NCBI GenBank assembly: GCA_958407555.1
Contig: CATYJC010000104.1
Coordinates: forward strand, 1 to 5,953
Length of the DNA: 5,953 nucleotides
Reading direction: 5' to 3'
From: an uncultured Collinsella sp.
GTDB taxonomy: Bacteria; Actinomycetota; Coriobacteriia; Coriobacteriales; Coriobacteriaceae
Numbering within the stretch: the first letter of the stretch is position 1; the number at the start of each line of letters is the position of its first letter. The notes under the pieces are model-generated. The model saw only the letters and a list, made by a program, of their open reading frames with translations, was not told the origin of the DNA and ran no database searches. Of this stretch, positions 1 through 5,272 are shown piece by piece. Made by a program: the position numbers and the translations under genes.

Positions 1-38
1 CTGGGGTATCCTTGGAGCACATGCACCGCAAGCCACAC

Positions 39-45
39 AAAGGAG
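39..45 (+). promoter_or_regulatory. Ribosome binding site deciding the 51 start
   Basis: AAAGGAG lies 5 nt upstream of the ATG at 51. It is a near-perfect anti-Shine-Dalgarno match and the reason for preferring this start over the in-frame TTG (12) and ATG (21). Confidence 0.75.
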
Positions 46-50
46 CCGCC

Positions 51-749
51 ATGCGCACCGAGCTCGATGTTCCCTTTTCGCACAAAGACGAGGCCAAGGC
101 CCTGGGCGCCAAGTGGGACCGGGCCAAGAAGATCTGGTACGTGCCCGATGGCGTCAACCCCGAGCCCTTTGCCGCGTGGCTGCCCGGCGTGGATCGCTCC
201 GACCCCAGCGCGCCCTACATCTACCTGATACTGGGCAAGCGCGAATGTTGGAAGTGCCACGAGCAGACAACGGTCGCGGCCTTTGGCATTCCGTATCGGG
301 TGGCCGAGGACTCGGGCAGCAAGGCTACGCCCAGCGCTGCGCCCACCATGGACGACGCAGGCCACATCGCGATCGATACCGCCCACGCCAACGCCATAGC
401 CATCGTCCCCGCGCTGGGCTGCGTGCCGGCCGAGATTCGCGACTACCTGCGCGAGCGCTGCGGCTACAAGCCCGTAACGTCGCGCACCACCAAGACCGTA
501 TCGCTCGCCAGCACCTGCACCGGCTGCGGCGCGCTGCAAGGCAGCCATTACCTCTTCGAGGAGCCCACGTCGCCGTTTGCGCTCACGGCCATCAACAAGC
601 TACCCGCGCTGGAGTTCGTGCGCGTGGAAGTCGCCGGCGTCTACGGCATCCCCGCGAGCCAAGGCAACTTTGACCAGGCGCTCTTCACCTGGGCACGCGA
701 CCACCACACCCAGTTCCATAAAACTCTGTTCGAGGGGATTTACCTGTAG
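51..749 (+). CDS. DUF5710 domain protein with split zinc ribbon
   Basis: A 232-residue protein of unknown function. Residues 3-45 match the DUF5710 pattern as I know it: LDVPFSHKDEAKALGAKWD, then a KIWYVPDGV stretch and an AAWLP end. DUF5710 is a small domain found alone and attached to DNA-processing proteins (primase or topoisomerase-like, often on mobile elements), so a nucleic-acid-linked role is a guess. The rest carries two CxxC knuckles, C66-WK-C69 and C156-TG-C159, about 90 residues apart, which could together bind one zinc ion. No signal peptide or membrane segment is visible, so it is probably cytoplasmic. The ATG at 51 is chosen because AAAGGAG (39-45) sits 5 nt before it. An in-frame TTG at 12 and ATG at 21 would put that site inside the gene. 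It converges on the 854-1135 gene. Its promoter lies outside the window. Confidence 0.85.
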   Translation: MRTELDVPFSHKDEAKALGAKWDRAKKIWYVPDGVNPEPFAAWLPGVDRSDPSAPYIYLILGKRECWKCHEQTTVAAFGIPYRVAEDSGSKATPSAAPTMDDAGHIAIDTAHANAIAIVPALGCVPAEIRDYLRERCGYKPVTSRTTKTVSLASTCTGCGALQGSHYLFEEPTSPFALTAINKLPALEFVRVEVAGVYGIPASQGNFDQALFTWARDHHTQFHKTLFEGIYL

Positions 750-853
750 GGCAAAGCTCGAAAATCGAGTATGCGCAAGTAGTTAAGTTGCCCGCGCAAT
801 GCAGTAAATGTCGGACCATTGGGTTTGCCCGACTAGATATTCAGTCTTCGAAA

Positions 854-1135
854 CTATGACTCCGCATCGTCATGGGTAATAGCACATCCGCAGGTTGGGC
901 ATTGCTGAGGATAGACCGGGAGACGCAAGCCTGTTCGAGCCCGCGGGTCGGTAGCGTGTTTGTCGCGGGCGTCGATGAAGCTGATGTCTAGGCATGGGAG
1001 GTCTGCGCCACAGCGAGGGCAGGGCAGGCAGATTTGGCTGCAGGTGGCCTCGACGAGCGGAAACAAGCTCCGATCCATCAGAGCGCGCGGCAAGTTTCCG
1101 TATGTGCCGCGCGCGATATCGCCTCGCCATCCCAT
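854..1135 (-). CDS. Small cysteine-rich zinc-ribbon protein
   Basis: A 93-residue protein I cannot assign to a named family. It has eight cysteines. Two knuckles stand out: C39-PR-C42 followed by G, and C79-PT-C82 followed by G. This CPxCG...CPxCG pattern is typical of treble-clef or zinc-ribbon domains. Four further cysteines (C32, C36, C48, C84) could form a second site. About 36 residues separate the knuckles, a usual spacing for a zinc ribbon with an inserted loop. The start at 1135 is supported by AAAGGGGAG ending 3 nt before the ATG. The gene follows the HNH endonuclease gene on the same strand after 118 bp with no clear terminator or promoter between, so co-transcription is plausible. 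It is probably cytoplasmic. A regulator, RNA-binding protein or accessory factor would all fit, and none can be shown from the sequence. Confidence 0.7.
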   Translation of the reverse strand: MGWRGDIARGTYGNLPRALMDRSLFPLVEATCSQICLPCPRCGADLPCLDISFIDARDKHATDPRARTGLRLPVYPQQCPTCGCAITHDDAES

Positions 1136-1253
1136 GGTCTCCCCTTTCCCGTTTTACCTGTTGAGGAGAGGATGACAGGATCGGGCGTCTCTTGCTGCGG
1201 CGCGACGCGATCCGATCAATCGACATGATTGGGCTGTGACGGGCCACGCCCAA

Positions 1254-2336
1254 CTAATACGGAGCAACGGCCTCCGCCCGACGCCGCGATTCCGAGAAAG
1301 CGAACTCAGCTCTATGGGCTTCGAGGAATCGGGCGTTAGGACGCAAGCGATGTTCGTCCGGCTCGCGCAGCACCGAGCCTGCAAACGTCGCATAATCCGT
1401 ATGCTCCAGAAGGTACGACCCGCAAAGTTGATAGTCGCCACGCACCAACTCAAACGAAATCAGATGGGCGTCGAACAGCGAATGTAGGTCACGGCGCAGC
1501 AGAATACCGTTGCTGACAACCTGCGACTTGGGACCCGAATAGTTCTCAATATGCGCAGCTTCGAGCGCTTCGCTGACATTGCAGCCCGAAACAGCACACT
1601 TACCGGTATAGGCCTCAAAGAGCTGAGTGCGGAAACGCTGCTGGCCGATTCGCTCACGGCGCAGCGCGTAGCGGACCTTTTCTTCGTCGCTCGCCGAGGC
1701 GCCGGAAAACTCCACCGCGATTGGATCGTCCTTCATGTAGCTCATGTCGGGGTAGAAACGTGCATCGGGTCCGCCCTTGTGAACGGGGCCATGCAGTACA
1801 AACCAGCTGTTCTCCGGCTCGTAGCGCTCAACGAACGCTAGGCCGAGCACCTTGTAGCCAGCGCTCGTTGCAAAGAACACGCCAACGGGAACGCCGCACT
1901 CCATGCAGTTGATCATTTTTTCGTTATAGCGTTGGTCGCGCCAGCTTTCAACCGAAGCACTTTGCGATGAATACTTGAACACCCACGTACCGTCCTCAAG
2001 ATAGAGCGGGGGAACATCGGAATAGCTCCCACTTGTAGAGCTATGCACCGAAAGCGCAAAGGTCTTTTCCACAGGATGCTTGATGTGTCCACGACCCGGC
2101 CAATAAATACCTGATTGACGCGAAACGCAAAAGGTCTCAGAGCCAATCATCATGCGATAAGGATACTGGGGGCTATCAGCTTTAATGTTATGAGGAAGTT
2201 TTTCCCAAATCTCGCCACGCTGCTCCTCGCGCAAGAACCACTCCCAAGCCAAAACATACTCAGTCGGCACAAGGCTACAAGCGCGGTCGTAACTCGGCCG
2301 AGCAATCAGCGGAACACTAGAAGCGATGCCGTCCAT
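1254..2336 (-). CDS. HNH endonuclease, predicted restriction enzyme (COG3440-like)
   Basis: A 360-residue protein with a C-terminal HNH nuclease of the HNH_2 type (about residues 235-305): C247 and C252 (CAVSGC), H262 in EAAHIENY, N276 in SNGILLRRDL, H285 in LHSLFDAHL. The bba-metal nuclease signature is intact, so metal-dependent DNA cleavage is expected. The N-terminal part (about 60-185) includes SGIYWPGRGHI, DGTWVFKYSS and IPVGVFFATS. It resembles the lead domain of predicted restriction endonucleases in COG3440, which I suspect is a PUA/SRA-like domain recognising modified or specific DNA. That assignment comes from memory of the family pattern. The start at 2336 is preferred over the in-frame ATG at 2366 because TGGAGG stands 6 nt before it, while nothing comparable precedes 2366. 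No methyltransferase lies nearby, which suits a modification-dependent (type IV-like) or orphan enzyme. Sampled 60-base lines are 47-48% GC, against 62% in a line of the 51-749 gene. Confidence 0.88.
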   Translation of the reverse strand: MDGIASSVPLIARPSYDRACSLVPTEYVLAWEWFLREEQRGEIWEKLPHNIKADSPQYPYRMMIGSETFCVSRQSGIYWPGRGHIKHPVEKTFALSVHSSTSGSYSDVPPLYLEDGTWVFKYSSQSASVESWRDQRYNEKMINCMECGVPVGVFFATSAGYKVLGLAFVERYEPENSWFVLHGPVHKGGPDARFYPDMSYMKDDPIAVEFSGASASDEEKVRYALRRERIGQQRFRTQLFEAYTGKCAVSGCNVSEALEAAHIENYSGPKSQVVSNGILLRRDLHSLFDAHLISFELVRGDYQLCGSYLLEHTDYATFAGSVLREPDEHRLRPNARFLEAHRAEFAFSESRRRAEAVAPY

Positions 2337-2366
2337 AAGGAACCTCCAGGAAGAACAGTTCCTCAC

Positions 2367-2398
2367 ATTATCGCTGATCTACGCGGGCTCATGTGCAA
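2367..2398 (-). promoter_or_regulatory. Possible promoter of the HNH gene
   Basis: On the minus strand TTGCAC (2398-2393) is a possible -35, and GATAAT (2372-2367) matches five of six -10 consensus positions. The 20-bp spacing is longer than the usual 16-18, so only the -10 is convincing. It lies about 30 bp upstream of the HNH start and just downstream of the terminator at 2422-2455, where a new promoter is expected. Confidence 0.35.
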
Positions 2399-2421
2399 CC
2401 GTTTTGCGCATAGCCATCGCA

Positions 2422-2455
2422 CAAGAAAGGGGCCGCTTCGATTGAAGCGGCCCCT
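2422..2455 (-). terminator. Intrinsic terminator after the 2485-3429 gene
   Basis: An 11-bp perfect stem pairs 2429-2439 with 2444-2454 around the 4-nt loop 2440-2443; the outer A-T pair makes it 12 bp. Read on the minus strand the stem is followed by TTTCTTG, a usable U-rich tract. It starts about 30 nt after the stop codon of the exported-protein gene. On the plus strand no T-run follows, so it acts in the minus direction. Confidence 0.85.
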
Positions 2456-2484
2456 ATCAGGCAAATCTAGCTAATGGCTTAGCC

Positions 2485-3429
2485 CTACTTGGAATCAGGA
2501 ACAATGCCGACCAAGCTTACGGCGGCATCAAAGGTCGGAGCAGCGGTGTTCTTGCCCTGCTCGGACCAGTTTTGGCAGTCGGAGTCGGTGCCTTCCATCC
2601 AGATGACAATCTTCATGTTCGTGCCGTTGTAGTCAACGTTCTTTGCGATGGCTTTCGGATTTGCTCCACCAGGTTTGGAATAAGAGCCGCTTGATCCGGT
2701 GGCGGCCCAATCGCCGCCGTTCTGGTCAATCAAACTCGTGCCGGCAACATGCGCGTATGTCGGCGCTTGCGTTGCCGTTCCTTCGGCTGCGACGCAACTC
2801 CAACCGGTTGTTGAGGAGGCATCGTTGCCATGCTCGGCAGTCGAAGGTTCAACGGGAGCATAAACGACCTTAAGCTCGTCATCAATAACAATGCCGACGC
2901 GCAGGCTACCCTTAATCTTGTTGAACCATTCCGTTGTCGCACTGTCGGAGGTCTTGATGGTGACAGGATTCGTGCCATCTAGATAAACATCTGCGATGCC
3001 CGTGTTCGTCACAGTGTAGAGGGTGTAGTCAGCAGCGACATAGGCATAATAGGAATCGGTGCCGCTCGTCAGCGTGTACTTGCCACCAGCGTCTGTGTTT
3101 GCCTTCTGGTAGCCAGAAACATCAGTGCCCTGCCAGGACTTGGGAACGAACCAAGACCGTGCATCGTTGGTCGATGAGGGGCTAATTTCGTGGCCGGCCG
3201 AGCTGGCAGTGGTCTGCTTATCCGAACCGTCATGGTTAACATTTTTGCCCTGAGCAATTTGCAGCACCATGCCATTCGCTTGAGCGGAAATGGTGCTCGT
3301 AGTTGCGTAGACCCTGCTGTTCGTGACAAACCATGCGTAGGTAGTTGCAGTAAGCGCCACCGCTGAGACGACGACGGTCAACGCCGCCCCAACAAGTTGA
3401 ACCTTAAGCCTCTTTACTGAATCGTGCAT
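2485..3429 (-). CDS. Exported protein with SipW-type-like signal region, paralogue B
   Basis: A 314-residue predicted secreted or surface protein. The N-terminus has a basic start (K6, R7, K9), a hydrophobic core at about 11-32, then YAWFVTNSRV and ATTSTISAQAN (31-52). This layout resembles the signal regions of TasA/camelysin-type proteins processed by the signal peptidase SipW, with cleavage probably near AWF. The mature part is Ser/Thr/Gly/Asn-rich with beta-strand patterns such as SLRVGIVIDDELKVVY (175-190). It ends with KIVIWMEGTDSDC (273-285), a signature also seen in the gene at the right edge. No LPxTG sorting motif or C-terminal membrane anchor is seen. The ATG at 3429 is preceded by GGGAGG with an 8-nt spacer. 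It lies 84 bp downstream of paralogue A (3514-4314), which shares the N-terminal block. A matrix-fibre or pilin-like subunit is an inference only. Confidence 0.83.
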   Translation of the reverse strand: MHDSVKRLKVQLVGAALTVVVSAVALTATTYAWFVTNSRVYATTSTISAQANGMVLQIAQGKNVNHDGSDKQTTASSAGHEISPSSTNDARSWFVPKSWQGTDVSGYQKANTDAGGKYTLTSGTDSYYAYVAADYTLYTVTNTGIADVYLDGTNPVTIKTSDSATTEWFNKIKGSLRVGIVIDDELKVVYAPVEPSTAEHGNDASSTTGWSCVAAEGTATQAPTYAHVAGTSLIDQNGGDWAATGSSGSYSKPGGANPKAIAKNVDYNGTNMKIVIWMEGTDSDCQNWSEQGKNTAAPTFDAAVSLVGIVPDSK

Positions 3430-3450
3430 ACCCGTCGCCTCCCTTCGTTA

Positions 3451-3486
3451 CGGAAAAGGGCAGGATCCCGGGCTGGGAACCTGCCC
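3451..3486 (-). terminator. Intergenic terminator or attenuator between the two paralogues
   Basis: The stem pairs 3458-3464 with 3480-3486 (7 bp, GGGCAGG/CCTGCCC). After an A-A mismatch, 3466-3469 pair with 3475-3478, leaving a 5-nt loop. On the minus strand it is followed by TTTTCC. It starts 28 nt after the stop of the 3514-4314 gene, and its U-tract ends about 10 nt before the Shine-Dalgarno site of the next gene. There is no convincing promoter between the genes, so it may act as a partial terminator setting the ratio of the two products. Confidence 0.75.
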
Positions 3487-3513
3487 TCCGCAAGCCATAA
3501 ATCGTAGCTGCGA

Positions 3514-4314
3514 TTACTTATTGTCCGCAGTTGCGGTGAAGAACACTGTTGCCTTTGCAGTGGCAGTCAGCTTGTCATTCTGCAGGTTCCTCGTGGTGAC
3601 CTTGGCGTCCTTGCCTTCGTAGTAGAGGTAGACGTGAACCGCGGTGTCCTGCTTTGCGGTAACGTCGCCAAGGGATACGGTTGCGGCGTTGCCGTCATCA
3701 GAGGAAAGCTTGCACTCGTACTCTTCGCTATCAGCCTTCTGCCCGTAAACAACCCAAGCAGTTCCGTCAGCATTAGTGACGAGCACGCGAAGCGCCTTAG
3801 CAAGCTCGGACTGCGACGTGGAGTCCTTCGCGACCTTGACCTCACTGACCTGAAGGCCAGTAAGGTTCTGGCCCTTGGAGCTGATGTTGTAATCCTGCTG
3901 AAGAATGTAGTCGCCCGCGAGCGCAGCGGCAGTGGTACCAGCAGTTGCGGTTCCCTTCGGATCCTTGCAATCGACAAGGGTCCCGCTAAGGTCGCCGTGA
4001 TCGAGATCTTTGCCAAAGCCAGTCATCCAAGTGCCCTTGACCGAATCGGTTTCTTCACCATAGGTAGCGGGGAAAAGTGGCTTGGTCGTGACCTCAGTTG
4101 CGACCGATGTGTCGTCAACGTCTTTTGCACCCGACACGCCATTTGCAATCGTCATAAACGCGGCGTTCGACTGAGCGGAGATCGTGCTCGTGGTGGCGTC
4201 GACCTTGCTGTTCGTCACAAACCATGCGAAGGTGGCGGAGCCGAGGGCTACGGCTGCCACGAGGACCATGGCGATGGCGGCGCCCATCTGCTTCTTCAAT
4301 GCTTTGGTATCCAT
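3514..4314 (-). CDS. Exported protein with SipW-type-like signal region, paralogue A
   Basis: A 266-residue predicted secreted or surface protein. The N-terminus has basic residues (K4, K7, K8), a hydrophobic stretch at 10-30 rich in Ala and Val, then FAWFVTNSKVDATTSTISAQ (29-48), nearly identical to the same block in the neighbour at 2485-3429. This is the layout of TasA/camelysin-like, SipW-processed proteins; SipW itself is not in the window. The mature part has alternating beta-type segments (ALRVLVTNADGTAWVVYGQ, 174-192) and ends with VHVYLYYEGKDAKVTT (226-241) and an Ala/Thr-rich strand. This matches in position the IWMEGTDSDC and IWLDGDDPEC motifs of the other two proteins. No sorting motif or C-terminal anchor is seen. 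The frame is open up to 4596, but the ATG at 4314 is chosen because it begins the signal region and has AAAGGGG 5 nt upstream. It is probably the first gene of a two-gene operon. Confidence 0.85.
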   Translation of the reverse strand: MDTKALKKQMGAAIAMVLVAAVALGSATFAWFVTNSKVDATTSTISAQSNAAFMTIANGVSGAKDVDDTSVATEVTTKPLFPATYGEETDSVKGTWMTGFGKDLDHGDLSGTLVDCKDPKGTATAGTTAAALAGDYILQQDYNISSKGQNLTGLQVSEVKVAKDSTSQSELAKALRVLVTNADGTAWVVYGQKADSEEYECKLSSDDGNAATVSLGDVTAKQDTAVHVYLYYEGKDAKVTTRNLQNDKLTATAKATVFFTATADNK

Positions 4315-4418
4315 GCGGACCCCTTTCTTTCCCCATTCATCCCAGATGACCCTCGAGAAGCCCGGAAGGGGAGCCCGCGCTTTCGTGTTGGATGTTGCTT
4401 GCCCATCCTTTAGACATG

Positions 4419-4439
4419 GAATTGAGAATACCACAATTC
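4419..4439 (-). promoter_or_regulatory. Candidate -10 inside a dyad, upstream of paralogue A
   Basis: GAATTG (4419-4424) and CAATTC (4434-4439) form a perfect 6-bp inverted repeat with a 9-bp spacer. On the minus strand the spacer holds TGGTATTCT, an extended -10-like element with TATTCT at 4430-4425. No good -35 is present 17 bp upstream. A repressor dimer on the dyad would block the promoter. The 5' leader would be about 100 nt. Confidence 0.35.
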
Positions 4440-4651
4440 TTACGATTTCCTTATGAGTTTTCGGCAGCCTACATTCCGGCAGATTCATAGGTCTACCTCG
4501 GGTTATATGTGGTGCTATGTGAACATCGTTTACCTTATTTGTTCTCTCTCCCGCAAAGTCGTAAGTCCCTCTTAAGCCTTGCGACCGCAGCGCCATGCCA
4601 ACGCGTGCATACGCCCTCCGCCGAGCTTCGCCTAAGCCCTTCCCTACTCGC

Positions 4652-4657
4652 TATACT
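4652..4657 (+). promoter_or_regulatory. Candidate -10 for the 4713-5225 gene
   Basis: TATACT matches five of six consensus positions and lies about 55 bp before the ATG at 4713, giving a leader near 50 nt. No convincing -35 hexamer is found at 16-18 bp spacing, so the call rests on the -10 and its place. Confidence 0.35.
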
Positions 4658-4679
4658 GGTGTGGCACGTGTCATTTTTT

Positions 4680-4694
4680 GCCTGTTAAACGGGC
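4680..4694 (+). repeat. Near-palindrome in the leader of the 4713-5225 gene
   Basis: GCCTGTTAAACGGGC has 7-base arms around a central A with one G-T pair. It lies between the candidate -10 and the ribosome binding site, so it could be an operator or a small leader hairpin. It is short enough to arise by chance. Confidence 0.25.
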
Positions 4695-4712
4695 TATTTG
4701 TTGGGAGGGCCC

Positions 4713-5225
4713 ATGCCTGCCGCCAATCAACCCAAGGGAAGCGTTTCCGCCGGATCGATCAAGCCGGTGACGCGCAAAGCCGTTCGTTGCCAGCGCGAAG
4801 TCGCCTGGCTGGTCACGCAAGCGGCCGGCAAGCTCGTCGCCACCACCGACGACGTCAACGCACCCACGCCCAGCTTTGTACTGGCGGCGGCATTGTCGTA
4901 CACCCGCAAGCAGGAACAGGCCGCTCAGGACCGTGGCACCGCAATCGACTACAAGGCCGTCATGGGCCCCGACCTTGCGAGCTTTCGTGCGGCTGCGGGG
5001 CTGCCCGCAGTACCCAACGCGCTTTCGGACGCGGGCTACATGTTCACGCTCTCGGGCGCGGACCTCATCCGCGACCTCTATGCCTACTGTAGTGACCTGG
5101 ACGAGCGCATGGGTGACACGGCCCAGGTCAAACCGGGTTATGCGATCAAGCTCGTACTGCGACTGTTCTTGTTGGACGCCGCCGCTGGCGACGGCGCTAC
5201 CCCCGCAGACAACGCCTCAGCATAA
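4713..5225 (+). CDS. Conserved-looking protein of unknown function
   Basis: A 170-residue protein I do not recognise. It starts with a polar, Ser/Lys-rich segment (1-25). A predicted helical body follows, with segments such as CQREVAWLVTQAAGKLV (26-42) and FVLAAALSYTRKQEQAA (55-71). A second helical part includes LSGADLIRDLYAYCSDLDER (113-132) and AIKLVLRLFLLDAAAG (144-159). The tail is Ala/Asp-rich. There is no signal peptide, transmembrane segment or CxxC pair, so it is probably cytoplasmic and largely alpha-helical. The ATG at 4713 follows GGGAGGG by 3 nt; the in-frame TTG at 4698 would place this site inside the gene. It is transcribed alone, divergent from paralogue A and convergent with the gene at the right edge. 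Its GC-rich codon use suggests a resident chromosomal gene, which is an impression and not a measurement. Confidence 0.8.
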   Translation: MPAANQPKGSVSAGSIKPVTRKAVRCQREVAWLVTQAAGKLVATTDDVNAPTPSFVLAAALSYTRKQEQAAQDRGTAIDYKAVMGPDLASFRAAAGLPAVPNALSDAGYMFTLSGADLIRDLYAYCSDLDERMGDTAQVKPGYAIKLVLRLFLLDAAAGDGATPADNASA

Positions 5226-5229
5226 CAAA

Positions 5230-5265
5230 AGCGCCGGGCCGGAAAATCGATTCCGGCCCGGCGCT
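5230..5265. terminator. Bidirectional intrinsic terminator between convergent genes
   Basis: A 15-bp perfect stem (5230-5244 with 5251-5265) encloses a 6-nt loop. On the minus strand it is followed by TTTTGTTATG, a good U-tract, and begins 7 nt after the stop of the right-edge gene. On the plus strand it begins 4 nt after the stop of the 4713-5225 gene and is followed only by CTTCGCTCT. It therefore serves both genes but should be stronger in the minus direction. Confidence 0.88.
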
Positions 5266-5272
5266 CTTCGCT

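Larger units (their letters stand above)
4315..4712. other. Non-coding divergent regulatory region
   Basis: About 400 bp between the starts of the divergent genes at 4314 (minus) and 4713 (plus). It holds candidate promoters for both directions, the GAATTG dyad at 4419-4439, a C/G-rich leader segment (4366-4378) able to pair with the ribosome binding site of the minus gene, and a near-palindrome at 4680-4694. The minus-strand frame of the 3514-4314 gene stays open across much of it, but the residues are not signal-like or domain-like and no ribosome binding site supports a longer start. I see no RNA gene or repeat array. Confidence 0.6.

Noticed and set aside
749..793. Nested inverted repeats (GGGCAA/TTGCCC around CTCGA/TCGAG) after the DUF5710 gene
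   Set aside because: Stems are short, with no T-run after them on either strand, so a terminator call is not supported.
1240..1250. GGGC-CAC-GCCC mini-hairpin between the HNH and zinc-ribbon genes
   Set aside because: A 4-bp stem with a 3-nt loop and no U-tract is too weak to call a terminator.
870..1253. Minus-strand frame of 127 codons overlapping the zinc-ribbon gene
   Set aside because: It is arginine-rich shadow sequence in another frame; the overlapping frame has the paired CPxCG motifs and a ribosome binding site.
3634..4413. Long plus-strand open frame (259 codons) antisense to paralogue A
   Set aside because: The minus strand encodes the conserved signal region and AWFVTNS block with a good ribosome binding site. 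The antisense product looks like low-complexity shadow sequence and recognisable motifs are absent.
4501..4530. TATAAC on the minus strand and repeated TATGTG as a second promoter for paralogue A
   Set aside because: No -35 element stands at a usable distance and the two short repeats are within chance expectation.
4315..4596. N-terminal extension of paralogue A up to 4596
   Set aside because: The added 94 residues would precede a clear signal region, and the AAAGGGG site 5 nt before the ATG at 4314 fixes the start there.
4595..5092. Plus-strand frame of 165 codons overlapping the 4713-5225 gene
   Set aside because: It is Arg/Gly/His-rich out-of-frame translation with no ribosome binding site; the 4713 frame has both a good site and plausible protein composition.
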